Positions 10,501-17,199 of a stretch of 64,000 nucleotides of DNA are shown in pieces. Location of the stretch: NCBI GenBank assembly GCA_050313895.1, contig JBNPMI010000006.1. One strand, written 5' to 3'. The first letter of the stretch is position 1, and each line of letters starts with the position of its first letter. The notes under the pieces are model-generated. The model did no database searches and was not told the origin of the DNA. It saw only the letters and a program-made list of their open reading frames with translations. The DNA comes from JALFST01 sp022779285 (GTDB lineage Bacteria; Bacillota; Clostridia; Tissierellales; Peptoniphilaceae). A program made the translations under genes and the position numbers.

Positions 10501-10963
10501 GGCGAAGCTTTTCCTGTGTAGAAGGCGCATCTGTGAGCCGATTTGCCAAAGCATCAAAAAGCTCCGGCGCGATCCCGTACTCCTTGTACTCTCGAATATC
10601 GCTAAAAAGCGCTTCTACCGTTCCTTTTTTTTGAAACCTTTCCCCCTTCAGCTTCCCGGAATCGGTTAATTTTTCTAAAATAGAGCGCAGTAAAATACGA
10701 CGCCCTGCGGCATCGATCGACAGGCGGCTGTATCCTGACGTTTGCTGCAAAATTTCTCCGGCAAGAGAGGGCAAGCTTTGCACCTTCAGATTCAGCAATA
10801 TTTCCGTGTTCAGCTTGTCAAAAAGCAGCTGTTCGGCTTCTACGGTAAATTGGCCGGGCACAAGATATCGCGCAGTCTTTCCGTTTTTCAGACTCTCGCA
10901 AATATAGGGAAGCAAAGAATTTGTAGCACGACCGGGATCCCGATCCACGTGAATCATCAGCAT
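7523..10963 (-). CDS. addB: AddB, helicase-nuclease subunit B
   Basis: 1146-residue partner of AddA. The C-terminal nuclease motif VIDYKTG is present. The four iron-sulfur cysteines also look intact: one in SACPYRYF in the middle of the protein and three in CDYCPYRPAC near the C-terminus. At the N-terminus, where B. subtilis AddB has a P-loop, this protein reads VDRDPGRATNSL, with no GxxxxGK[ST] motif, as in RexB-type subunits. The first ATG at 10963 overlaps the kinase stop by seven bases; an in-frame ATG at 10957 is also possible. The addB stop and addA start share ATGA. Confidence 0.95.
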   Translation of the reverse strand: MLMIHVDRDPGRATNSLLPYICESLKNGKTARYLVPGQFTVEAEQLLFDKLNTEILLNLKVQSLPSLAGEILQQTSGYSRLSIDAAGRRILLRSILEKLTDSGKLKGERFQKKGTVEALFSDIREYKEYGIAPELFDALANRLTDAPSTQEKLRHIAEIYRAYEASMDRFEDSDERMKRAFSQIPEIQELKNSDFFFDYFHSVSKLELEAIRNLIVSGSSVHIALPLDVQIARFIQQNQTMPRSLLLTQAQEIVSDGMAFSHSMAFLLQLLEIFPSAKILANPKKNTSAMAIAASAPFRLHSMEKSALPVSNGTVHLIQYRNTEQEVDALIVEIRRLLQRKAARYRDIQVLLTEPDEYRGFIERKFGKEQIPFFMDETRTPDYHPFIQLIRNSLSIVSEGFSPGSVFTLLRTGFFDLEEADIDTYENYILRRRIRYSMFEQKRYFEPDREFLSKHPREAAEWERETLTAGKVNDVLLSVLSPLLLCRKKRNTMSEFCRIFYDYLMQEPVRNGLQRYAQVLEDENRREQLREHQQIWGACMNLLDELVSIVGDEEGEFKAFQRYLEEGLSALSLGVIPPYQDQITISDLKRGRSRGHRFVFLLGMSDLWLPSSKKSAGLLTAEEKQFFAEENIRMPSMPTFAVTEERLAFYTAICRAQEELFLFCSLQTRNNEPASPSYWMKKIEEAFADVTMISFDHFTPEDLFLSRTLRMRLLPDYIRSEQKEALGKALLAQFRQIPEMQREVRMIEAVTNYTNIRKPLSEAVVQQLYPKTTVSPSGLEMLSACPYRYFASSGLGVRVRSDWPVDAAEIGSLMHGAIDLWTREIAGLLSKENVEISPDRSLAIAEEAFEKTLSGVLDQERRSDPRNAFLMMLTKKTMHEAQSALVRQLNQSHVRGLAHELAFGYPVTKSGILLPTDTRTLEIVGRIDRVDTFQTPDHRKFVQVIDYKTGNRSFSLSEALYGIHLQLPLYLMAASDTMSQLPAGAFYAPIQAPRVLDANETEKAEEWSLKEHLLDGFLLRDTALNQEMDPAFGENPEGEKMFSPIYELKGAKYSLSDRENLLAPQEMDRLLESAYLAAKRSAGIRESGIIAPRPYRYEQGSRVQTACDYCPYRPACRFEKQTQYKSYRFLSDIQWKDWREMQEGEK

Positions 10964-11925
10964 GAAGCATCGCCTCGATATCCGGTGATTTGCAGAATCA
11001 AACGCACCGCACCATAGATACCGGCATCATTGCCAAGAGTCGCCCGAACAATCGGCGTATCCTTGCCGGTATAAAGCGCATATTTTTTGTATGCTTTTTT
11101 CGTAGGCATCAAAAGCTTTTCACGCGCATTCGAAACCCCTCCTCCGATGATGAAAAGCTCCGGATCCAACGCTGCTCCGACGATGGCGAGCGCTCTTCCC
11201 AAAACATCGGTCGTACGATCCACAACCGCCTGCGCAATTACGTCTCCCTGCTCCGCACAATCGAAAACCTTTTTTGCATCCACGGAAGGATAGTTTCTTA
11301 ATAATGACGGTGTATCGGATGTCTCTAAAAGCCGGCGTGCTTGGGCGGCGATTCCCGTTGCGGATGCAATCAGCTCCAGACAATCATGCTTGCCGCAGCC
11401 GCAGGTTCTTTCCTCCGGCTCCGTCAAAATCGACATATGTCCGATTTCTCCGGCGGCACCGTGCAAACCGCTGATGATGTGCTCATCAACGACGATGCCT
11501 CCGCCGACTCCCGTACCCAATGTAACGAGAAGCACGGAATTTCTGCCCTTGCCCGCACCTTGCCACTGTTCTCCCAAGGCGGCTACATTCGCATCATTTT
11601 CTACGGCAATAGGACAGGAGAGCCTCTCCTCGAAAAAATCCGCAATTTTCACATAGCCCCATCCCATATTGACTACGCCGTTGACTTCCCGATGATTCAA
11701 AACAGGACCCGGCATACCGATTCCAACGCCGCAGAGATCCTCCTTTTTTGCGTCGGATTCTTCCACGAGCTGCTGAATGACGGGAATGAATTCCGCCATC
11801 GTCTGCTCCGGCGATTTCACTTTCCCGGTACGCACGGAGCTTCGAGCCAAAAGCACTCCCTTCTCATTGAATATGCCAAATTTAGCCGACGTACCGCCGA
11901 CATCAATTCCAATGAATCGCTTCAT
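10957..11925 (-). CDS. ROK-family sugar kinase, probable glucokinase
   Basis: 322-residue ROK kinase. The N-terminal phosphate loop is DVGGTSAKFG, the ATP-binding glycine run is LGTGVGGG, and the ROK zinc signature CGCGKHDCLE includes the three cysteines. Members phosphorylate glucose, mannose or N-acetyl sugars in the cytoplasm; glucokinase is the most likely role but specificity is inferred. A TTG at 11931 also opens the frame, but the ribosome binding site GGGGAG abuts it and sits six bases from the ATG at 11925, so the ATG is preferred. It overlaps addB by seven bases, an unusual pairing of sugar and repair genes that probably reflects a shared promoter only. Confidence 0.9.
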   Translation of the reverse strand: MKRFIGIDVGGTSAKFGIFNEKGVLLARSSVRTGKVKSPEQTMAEFIPVIQQLVEESDAKKEDLCGVGIGMPGPVLNHREVNGVVNMGWGYVKIADFFEERLSCPIAVENDANVAALGEQWQGAGKGRNSVLLVTLGTGVGGGIVVDEHIISGLHGAAGEIGHMSILTEPEERTCGCGKHDCLELIASATGIAAQARRLLETSDTPSLLRNYPSVDAKKVFDCAEQGDVIAQAVVDRTTDVLGRALAIVGAALDPELFIIGGGVSNAREKLLMPTKKAYKKYALYTGKDTPIVRATLGNDAGIYGAVRLILQITGYRGDASC

Positions 11926-11953
11926 TTCCAACTCCCCTCGTATCTTTTTTTAT

Positions 11954-11962
11954 ATTTTATCA
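11954..11962 (-). promoter_or_regulatory. Extended -10 promoter for the kinase-addBA operon
   Basis: On the minus strand TG-A-TAAAAT forms an extended -10 element about 30 bases before the kinase ATG. No good -35 is seen. It interleaves with the divergent queT promoter at 11966-11994. Confidence 0.4.
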
Positions 11963-11965
11963 TGT

Positions 11966-11994
11966 TTGCAACCTATACAAAAATGGTTTAGAAT
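11966..11994 (+). promoter_or_regulatory. queT promoter
   Basis: TTGCAA (11966-11971) and TAGAAT (11989-11994) are spaced by 17 bases. The predicted start, near 12001, places the riboswitch at the very 5' end of the transcript. Confidence 0.7.
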
Positions 11995-12010
11995 ATTCAG
12001 GCATTTTTGC

Positions 12011-12068
12011 AGTGTTTCTTGGCACCCACTTAAAAAATCAAGGGGAAGCCGCTATGCGGTCTTTTTTT
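12011..12068 (+). promoter_or_regulatory. preQ1-I riboswitch with expression platform
   Basis: P1 is AGTG (12011-12014) paired with CACT (12027-12030). The loop carries CTTG (12018-12021), which pairs with CAAG (12039-12042) across an A6 linker to make the H-type pseudoknot of class I preQ1 aptamers. Immediately downstream, AAGCCGC/GCGGTCTT (12046-12063) forms a hairpin with a T7 run to 12068, a probable terminator. Alternative pairing of GGGGAA with TTCCCC (12071-12075 region) is also possible. The next gene is queT, a known target, which strongly supports the call. Confidence 0.8.
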
Positions 12069-12089
12069 GTTCCCCGCAATGGAGGAAAA

Positions 12090-12611
12090 ATGAAAAGGTA
12101 TTTTACTACACGTGTACTTGCACAACAGGCACTCATTACCGCCGTCTATGTTCTTCTGACCCTCAGCGGCTGGGGTGCCGGCTATGGTCCCATCCAATTT
12201 CGTTACTCCGAGGTCCTGAATTGGCTGGCTTTTTATAATCCGCAGCATATTGTCGGGCTCACGCTCGGTTGCTTTCTGGCGAATATTGCCAGTCCTCTCG
12301 GCATCATTGATATGTTTGCCGGTACCCTCGGCACCTTCTTAGCGGCATGGTGCATGTCTCAGGTCAAATCTCGCTGGATTGCCGCTCTATTCCCGGGACT
12401 TTTTTCATTCATCTACGCCTTGGAGGCTTATTTCGTAGGAAGTGCGCCGCTTGCCGCGGTTCCTGTAATTTACGGACAGATCTTTCTTTCGGAAATCATC
12501 ATTGTCGGCATAATCGGAATTCCTATTATGCTGGGATTGGAACGAATTGAACCGCTACGCAGGAATTTGCTTTCGCCTGCCGGTTCTTTTCAAAAACGCT
12601 CGCATAGCTGA
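12090..12611 (+). CDS. queT: QueT queuosine-precursor transporter
   Basis: 173-residue integral membrane protein with about five or six hydrophobic helices and the QueT-family landmarks GPIQFRYSE near residue 30 and GLTLGCFLANIASPLG near residue 60. QueT proteins are substrate-binding (S) components of ECF transporters that import preQ0/preQ1 for queuosine tRNA modification. The start at 12090 has GGAGG five bases upstream; an upstream in-frame ATG at 12012 lies inside the riboswitch and is rejected. The ECF energising module is not in this window and is presumably shared from elsewhere. Confidence 0.9.
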   Translation: MKRYFTTRVLAQQALITAVYVLLTLSGWGAGYGPIQFRYSEVLNWLAFYNPQHIVGLTLGCFLANIASPLGIIDMFAGTLGTFLAAWCMSQVKSRWIAALFPGLFSFIYALEAYFVGSAPLAAVPVIYGQIFLSEIIIVGIIGIPIMLGLERIEPLRRNLLSPAGSFQKRSHS

Positions 12612-12683
12612 GCCGCATACCTCTCTCGATTAGGGGAATACAGTCTGGGTAAAAGTAAATTAGCTTAAATAAAGGAGGATGGT

Positions 12684-12974
12684 ATGGAATTAGTTCTTTA
12701 TAAAAAAGACAGCTGCCCTTTCTGTCAGAAGGTGATGCATTTTATTGATCAAAACTCTGTTTCCGGAATCGAATATAAGGATATTGTCCGGGAGCCCGAA
12801 AATGAGAAGGTCCTGATTGAAAAAGGCGGGATGGATCAGGTGCCCTGCCTGTTCATCGACGGGAAGCCGCTCTATGAGTCGGATGATATCATTGCCTGGC
12901 TAAAGGAAAATCTGTTGCATGGGCAGGATATCAAGGGCGAAGAGGAGGATCCTGGAGTTTGCAACGTTTTTTGA
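12684..12974 (+). CDS. Glutaredoxin-like protein
   Basis: 96-residue glutaredoxin/GST N-terminal fold with the dithiol active site CPFC at residues 12-15 and a cis-proline in QVPCLF, a glutathione or thiol-substrate binding feature. Likely reduces disulfides or mixed disulfides in the cytoplasm. A further cysteine in the C-terminal VCNVF tail is unusual. A strong AAAGGAGGATGGT site precedes the ATG, 72 bases after queT, and a terminator follows at 13007. The true reductant is unknown, as many Firmicutes lack glutathione. Confidence 0.85.
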   Translation: MELVLYKKDSCPFCQKVMHFIDQNSVSGIEYKDIVREPENEKVLIEKGGMDQVPCLFIDGKPLYESDDIIAWLKENLLHGQDIKGEEEDPGVCNVF

Positions 12975-13006
12975 TTGTGTCAAAAAATAAGAGAATTCAG
13001 GCTGAT

Positions 13007-13051
13007 AACGGCTGAGAGCAACTGATAAAAGTTGCTCTCAGCCGTTTTTTT
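13007..13051 (+). terminator. Terminator after glutaredoxin gene
   Basis: Arms CGGCTGAGAGCAAC and GTTGCTCTCAGCCG (perfect, 14 bp) around a short loop, followed by a T7 run. Confidence 0.92.
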
Positions 13052-13150
13052 CTTCTTCAGTCGCTCCTCCAATGCACCTGCTCCCTGCCGAGATCACCGT
13101 CACAAAAAAGGCTCCCCTCTGAAAAGGGATCACCGGATTCCGTTTCTGCT

Positions 13151-13180
13151 ATAGAAAAGAGCTCCCAAACGGGAGCTCTT
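13151..13180 (-). terminator. Terminator after the tRNA-Gly/tRNA-Cys unit
   Basis: AAGAGCTCCC and GGGAGCTCTT (13157-13180) form a perfect 10-bp stem with loop AAAC. On the minus strand a T-rich stretch follows. It starts two bases after the tRNA-Cys 3' end. Confidence 0.75.
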
Positions 13181-13181
13181 A

Positions 13182-13252
13182 AGGCGACACCCAGATTTGA
13201 ACTGGGGATAAAGGTGTTGCAGACCTCTGCCTTACCACTTGGCTATGTCGCC
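13182..13252 (-). tRNA. tRNA-Cys (GCA)
   Basis: A full cloverleaf reads on the minus strand. The acceptor is GGCGACA/TGTCGCC, the anticodon loop CTGCAAC gives GCA, and the T loop is TTCAAAT. The discriminator base is U and CCA is not encoded. It follows tRNA-Gly in the same unit. Confidence 0.95.
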
Positions 13253-13295
13253 GCAACGCAAATAATCTTATCAAAAAATAGGATAAAACACAAGA

Positions 13296-13367
13296 AGCGG
13301 TAGACGAGATTCGAACTCGCGACCCTCGGCTTGGGAAGCCAATGCTCTACCACTGAGCCACTACCGC
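13296..13367 (-). tRNA. tRNA-Gly (UCC)
   Basis: The cloverleaf on the minus strand has acceptor GCGGTAG/CTACCGC, anticodon loop TTCCCAA (anticodon UCC) and T loop TTCGAAT. The discriminator is U and CCA is not encoded. It is the first gene of the two-tRNA unit driven by the divergent promoter at 13391-13419. Confidence 0.95.
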
Positions 13368-13390
13368 ATACTCTTCAAGAAAGCTTTTTT

Positions 13391-13440
13391 ATTATAATGT
13401 AAAATCGCAACTTTGTCGAGTCTGCCGGATCGAGTATAAT
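13391..13440. promoter_or_regulatory. Divergent promoters with overlapping -35 elements
   Basis: Plus strand, for the aminotransferase: TTGTCG (13413-13418), 16-base spacer, TATAAT (13435-13440). Minus strand, for the tRNAs: TCGACA (13419-13414), 17-base spacer, TATAAT (13396-13391). The two -35 hexamers occupy the same seven base pairs, so polymerase should bind only one way at a time. Confidence 0.65.
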
Positions 13441-13462
13441 ATTTAGAACAAAGGAGGCATTT

Positions 13463-14656
13463 ATGAATTTATCCAATCGTATAGACCGACTGAAAATCTC
13501 GCCGACAAGGCGTTACAATGCTCTTGCAAAAAAAATAGAAGCCGCAGGCACAAGGGTTCTCCGCCTGAGTATAGGACAGCCGGATCTTGCCGCTCCTGAT
13601 GAATACTTTCATGCGATGGCCAAATTTCCTCATCGAACCTTACAATATTCGAATTCTACAGGGCTGGATGTGATGAGACAGGCACAGGCAAAATATTATG
13701 CACGTCTCGGACTTTCTTATCAGCCTGATGAGATTTTTGTAACCGCAGGTGCAACAGAGGCCATTCAATTCGGTTTACTTTCCTTGCTTGATCCCGGAGA
13801 TGAACTGCTCTTATTGGAACCGTTCTATACAAACTATAGCATGCTGTCCGAAATCCTGGGAATTCAAATCCGCTCCGTAATGACCTCGATCGAAACAAAT
13901 TACAGCATTCCTGATATGAGCGTGCTGGAGGCATCCATTACCTCAAAAACAAAGGCAATCCTCTTTTCCAATCCCGGAAATCCAACAGGCCGCGTCTATA
14001 CACGCGAGGAGCTGGATCGCATCGTTGCCTTAGCGAAGAAATATCATCTATCTGTGATATCGGACGAGGTCTACCGTGAATTCAATTTTTCAGGACACGA
14101 ATTCATTTCTATGGCCGAGTATGATGAAATCCGTGATCAGCTGGTTTTGCTGGATAGCGCCTCAAAAAAATATGCTTGCTGCGGTTCAAGAATCGGAACC
14201 CTGTCGACAAAAAATGCCGCGCTGCAAGCAGCCATCATCAAGCTATGCAATTTGCGTCTCTGTTCTCCTACGCTGGAGCAATATGCAATCGCACAGCTTG
14301 CGGATTTAGGAGATGAATACTTTTTGCCGGTCGCTGAGCTCTACCGGAAAAGACGTGATGCTCTTGCACACTCACTGGACGCTATCGAAGGAATTTCCTA
14401 CTCCCGGCCTGAGGGAGCTTTCTATACGCTCGTTCGCTTGCCGGTAGCCTCTGCTGAGGATTTTGTGGTATGGATGCTTGAGCAGTTCCGTGATCAAAAC
14501 GAAACGATTCTCCTGACGCCTGCGGAGGGGTTCTATTTCACTCCCGGTGCAGGCATCGATGAAGTTCGAATCAGTTACTGTGTCGATGAAGCCATACTGA
14601 AACGTGCGATTGAAATCCTGCATTTGGGACTTGAGAAATATCAAAAACAAAAATAA
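13463..14656 (+). CDS. Class I/II PLP aminotransferase
   Basis: 397-residue fold-type I aminotransferase. Seen are the N-terminal substrate segment SIGQPD, the conserved asparagine/proline run NPGNPTGR, the Asp/Tyr pair ISDEVYREF and the PLP-lysine region SASKKYACCGSRIG. Such enzymes transaminate aspartate, aromatic or other amino acids in the cytoplasm; the GQPD motif resembles the aspartate/aromatic group, but substrate is an inference. AAAGGAGG lies seven bases before the ATG. Monocistronic, between the divergent tRNA promoter and a terminator. Confidence 0.9.
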   Translation: MNLSNRIDRLKISPTRRYNALAKKIEAAGTRVLRLSIGQPDLAAPDEYFHAMAKFPHRTLQYSNSTGLDVMRQAQAKYYARLGLSYQPDEIFVTAGATEAIQFGLLSLLDPGDELLLLEPFYTNYSMLSEILGIQIRSVMTSIETNYSIPDMSVLEASITSKTKAILFSNPGNPTGRVYTREELDRIVALAKKYHLSVISDEVYREFNFSGHEFISMAEYDEIRDQLVLLDSASKKYACCGSRIGTLSTKNAALQAAIIKLCNLRLCSPTLEQYAIAQLADLGDEYFLPVAELYRKRRDALAHSLDAIEGISYSRPEGAFYTLVRLPVASAEDFVVWMLEQFRDQNETILLTPAEGFYFTPGAGIDEVRISYCVDEAILKRAIEILHLGLEKYQKQK

Positions 14657-14663
14657 AAATAAG

Positions 14664-14698
14664 AAAACCGGCTTTTGAGAACTCAAAAGCCGGTTTTT
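14664..14698. terminator. Bidirectional terminator between aminotransferase and obgE
   Basis: AAACCGGCTTTTGAG and CTCAAAAGCCGGTTT make a near-perfect 15-bp stem flanked by T and A runs, so it can stop both convergent genes. The obgE stop begins only three bases away. Confidence 0.9.
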
Positions 14699-14701
14699 AA
14701 A

Positions 14702-16018
14702 TTATAGCCAATCAAATTCAAAGCCCTCAACATCAATGACATCATCTTCTGTCGGATTTAGAGCGCGAATGCGGTCCATTACGCCCATGGTTTCCAAAGA
14801 GCGCTCAAAAAAGGTGACCGAATCCTCATCCTGCAAAATGAGCTTGCGCGAAAGAGTTTTGAGAGGCTCTCCCGTAGCAACAATGCGCTTTCCGTTACGC
14901 TCCACACGGATGGAACGATCCTTTTGAAAGAATTGCTCAATCGGAACAATCGCTTCATCCAGGGTTCCATATCGGGGCGGCAGGTTACGAATGGTATCCC
15001 AAAGCCGATAGCTGAGCTCTCGAACTCCGGTATGGGTCGCTGCGGAAAGCTCCAGCAGGTGTGGTCCGTCCTCGTCCCCAGCTTTTCCTGAAGCCGCCGA
15101 AAAAATATTTTCTTTTTCTAAGACTGCTTGGAAACGTTCAAGATTTTTCTCCGCTCCGGGCAGATCCATCTTGTTGGCGACAATGACACGGACTCGTTTC
15201 ACAAGCTCAGGACTGTATTTTTCCAGCTCAGATTGGATTTGAAAATAATCCTCCACCGGATCTCTCCCCTCGGTGCCGGCCATATCGATCACATGACATA
15301 AGACTCTGGTGCGTTCAATATGACGCAGAAAATCATGTCCCAATCCTGCTCCCTCACTGGCGCCCTCGATCAGTCCCGGAATATCAGCAATGACATAGGA
15401 GTTGCCCTCTTCCAGCTTTACCACGCCTAAATTGGGTTCCAATGTGGTAAAGGGATAATTGGCAATTTTCGGACGTGCTTGTGTCATAACAGATAAGAGC
15501 GTGCTTTTTCCGACATTGGGAAAACCGACCAGCCCCACATCTGCAAGCAATTTCACCTCAAGAATCACGTCAAGCTCCTGACCGATCCCACCCGGCTGTG
15601 CAAATCGAGGTGCCTGCCGAATCGAAGATTTGAAATGCACATTGCCTTTCCCCCCGAAACCGCCCTGTACCACGATCATTCTTGCACCTTCTTCGTGGAG
15701 ATCGGCAATGGGCAGACCCGATTCCGCCTCGCGTACCACTGTCCCGACAGGGACCTTGAGCACAAGATCCTCTCCGGCACGGCCGAACATCTTCTGACCG
15801 GCCCCCGGTTGTCCTGATTCCGCCTTGTATTTTCTCTTATACTTATAATCGGCAAGCGTGCGTACATGCGTATCCGCCTCAAGAATGATATTTCCTCCAC
15901 GCCCGCCGTCTCCTCCATCGGGACCGCCTGACGGTACAAATTTTTCTCGTCTCCAATGGATGGAGCCATTTCCGCCATTTCCGGCAATCAAATGGATTTT
16001 TGCCTTATCGATAAACAT
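14702..16018 (-). CDS. obgE: Obg/CgtA ribosome-assembly GTPase
   Basis: 438-residue Obg GTPase, needed for late 50S assembly and linked to stress responses. It has the glycine-rich Obg fold (about 1-158, with GGDGGRGG), the G domain (G1 GFPNVGKST, G3 DIPGLIEGA, G4 NKMD) and a C-terminal OCT domain ending near residue 438. The start at 16018 (MFIDKAK) is the family start; the open frame from 16051 lacks a site. It lies in the usual rplU-prp-rpmA-obg order, but a terminator at 16067-16090 separates it from rpmA, so obgE levels may depend on readthrough. Confidence 0.96.
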   Translation of the reverse strand: MFIDKAKIHLIAGNGGNGSIHWRREKFVPSGGPDGGDGGRGGNIILEADTHVRTLADYKYKRKYKAESGQPGAGQKMFGRAGEDLVLKVPVGTVVREAESGLPIADLHEEGARMIVVQGGFGGKGNVHFKSSIRQAPRFAQPGGIGQELDVILEVKLLADVGLVGFPNVGKSTLLSVMTQARPKIANYPFTTLEPNLGVVKLEEGNSYVIADIPGLIEGASEGAGLGHDFLRHIERTRVLCHVIDMAGTEGRDPVEDYFQIQSELEKYSPELVKRVRVIVANKMDLPGAEKNLERFQAVLEKENIFSAASGKAGDEDGPHLLELSAATHTGVRELSYRLWDTIRNLPPRYGTLDEAIVPIEQFFQKDRSIRVERNGKRIVATGEPLKTLSRKLILQDEDSVTFFERSLETMGVMDRIRALNPTEDDVIDVEGFEFDWL

Positions 16019-16066
16019 GTTTTTTCCTTTTCTTCTGTGATGAATGTGCAACGAGCGAAGAGTCCA

Positions 16067-16090
16067 ATAAAAAAGAGCCGCTCACGCGGC
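16067..16090 (-). terminator. Terminator or attenuator between rpmA and obgE
   Basis: On the minus strand GCCGC-GTGA-GCGGC is followed by TCTTTTTTATT. It lies right after the rpmA stop and before obgE, so it probably lowers transcription into obgE. Confidence 0.75.
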
Positions 16091-16096
16091 CCTGAT

Positions 16097-16387
16097 TTAC
16101 GCAAGAACTTCTGCCGGATATACACATACCTGCTTCTTATCGCGGCCAAGGCGTTCAAACCGAACAATTCCGTCGCGAGCAGCAAATAAAGTGTCATCTC
16201 CACCGCGCTTCACACCGACACCGGGGTGAAAATGTGTGCCGCGCTGACGAACGATGATTGTTCCGGTATGCACCGCTACACCGTCATGGCTCTTAACGCC
16301 CAGACGCTTTGCGTTGGAATCACGTCCGTTTTTTGAGCTCGAAACTCCCTTTTTACTGGAAAATAATTGTAGATCAAACTGTATCAT
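16097..16387 (-). CDS. rpmA: Ribosomal protein bL27 with cleavable leader
   Basis: 96-residue bL27 of the large subunit, whose N-terminus reaches the peptidyl-transferase centre. The protein starts MIQFDLQLFSSKKG. The hydrophobic extension ending in LQLF is the Firmicutes form that the Prp protease removes before SKKG, and the prp gene is directly upstream. The rest (GRDSNAKRLG, GVGVKRGGDDTLFA) is canonical. Confidence 0.97.
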   Translation of the reverse strand: MIQFDLQLFSSKKGVSSSKNGRDSNAKRLGVKSHDGVAVHTGTIIVRQRGTHFHPGVGVKRGGDDTLFAARDGIVRFERLGRDKKQVCVYPAEVLA

Positions 16388-16389
16388 CT

Positions 16390-16737
16390 CTATTCCTCCT
16401 GTTGGATCTCTATATAATTGGGATGTTGCTTTGCAAGCATCTCTGCATTGATTACAAAACCGTTGATGACCACCTGTGCATCATGCATTTGTTGCCGACT
16501 GAGGTGCTTCGTATCCAGCCGGATATCAAGATATCCCTCGTGCACCTCGAACCGAATCCACTTACGAAGGTCGATCCCGTCCGTAAGAGTGTTCAGCGTT
16601 GCAATCCCTAAGGTCGAGATCGCGCAACAAACAAGATCCCTCCCGTACTCTCCGGAATTTGCATGACCCTGAATCGTTAAGGCATCAAAGGAAAGAACAT
16701 CCTTCGGAAAAGCATTATGCAAACAAATGCGTATCAT
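16390..16737 (-). CDS. prp: Prp, ribosomal-processing cysteine protease
   Basis: 115-residue YsxB/Prp family protease that cleaves the bL27 leader. The catalytic histidine lies in GHANSGEYG (H25) and the catalytic cysteine in DLVCCA (C37), with the 12-residue spacing of the family. Its start codon shares one base with the rplU stop (TGATG), and two bases separate it from rpmA, so all three genes are translationally linked. The partner cleavage site in bL27 is intact. Confidence 0.95.
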   Translation of the reverse strand: MIRICLHNAFPKDVLSFDALTIQGHANSGEYGRDLVCCAISTLGIATLNTLTDGIDLRKWIRFEVHEGYLDIRLDTKHLSRQQMHDAQVVINGFVINAEMLAKQHPNYIEIQQEE

Positions 16738-17045
16738 CAGGCCTCGATGGACTCAATCTTGAGCAGCGTATAGGGTTGTCTATGTCCCTGTGTACGACGA
16801 TACCCCTTCTTCGCCTTGAACTTGCCGATGATCACTTTTTTTGCCTTGCCCTGCGCCTCGACGGTCGCTACGACCTTAGCGCCCTCAACCAGAGGATTTC
16901 CTACATGAACGGATTCTCCGCCGATGAAAAGGACCTGATCCAAGGTTACCTTCTCACCCACCTCGGCCTTGAGCTTTTCAACCTTTACGAGATCGCCATT
17001 CTGAACCTGATACTGTTTACCACCTGTTTCAACTACTGCGTACAT
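16737..17045 (-). CDS. rplU: Ribosomal protein bL21
   Basis: 102-residue bL21 of the large subunit (MYAVVETGGKQYQV at the N-terminus, KAKKGYRRTQGHRQPYT near the C-terminus). The ATG at 17045 has AAGGAG six bases upstream; a longer frame from 17066 would include the ribosome binding site itself and is rejected. First gene of the rplU-prp-rpmA(-obgE) operon and preceded by an L21 leader RNA. Confidence 0.97.
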   Translation of the reverse strand: MYAVVETGGKQYQVQNGDLVKVEKLKAEVGEKVTLDQVLFIGGESVHVGNPLVEGAKVVATVEAQGKAKKVIIGKFKAKKGYRRTQGHRQPYTLLKIESIEA

Positions 17046-17066
17046 TTTGTGCTCCTTTTTTTCCAA

Positions 17067-17120
17067 GACTCGCCCTTAAGGTATCGCTCAGCGATTTACA
17101 TCTACCTGATCAGTGCGGTA
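17067..17120 (-). ncRNA. L21 leader RNA
   Basis: The minus-strand 5' UTR of rplU contains the hairpin ATCGCTGAGCGAT enclosed by AGGTA/TACCTT. An outer helix joins CGCACTG with the GGGCGAG region. This matches my recollection of the Firmicutes L21 leader (Rfam RF00559), thought to mediate autoregulation by L21. It lies exactly between the promoter and rplU. Confidence 0.75.
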
Positions 17121-17131
17121 CACATTGATGT

Positions 17132-17160
17132 ATGATATCAGAAATGCTCAGATTTGTCCA
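17132..17160 (-). promoter_or_regulatory. rplU operon promoter
   Basis: TGGACA (17160-17155) and TATCAT (17137-17132) on the minus strand with a 17-base spacer, placed directly upstream of the L21 leader. Confidence 0.65.
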
Positions 17161-17199
17161 GACTGTGCCGTGGATTTATCCGCCCCGTCCTCACGTAAA

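Noticed and set aside
12012..12089. Longer QueT from the upstream ATG
   Set aside because: That ATG lies inside the preQ1 aptamer and terminator; the ATG at 12090 has its own GGAGG.
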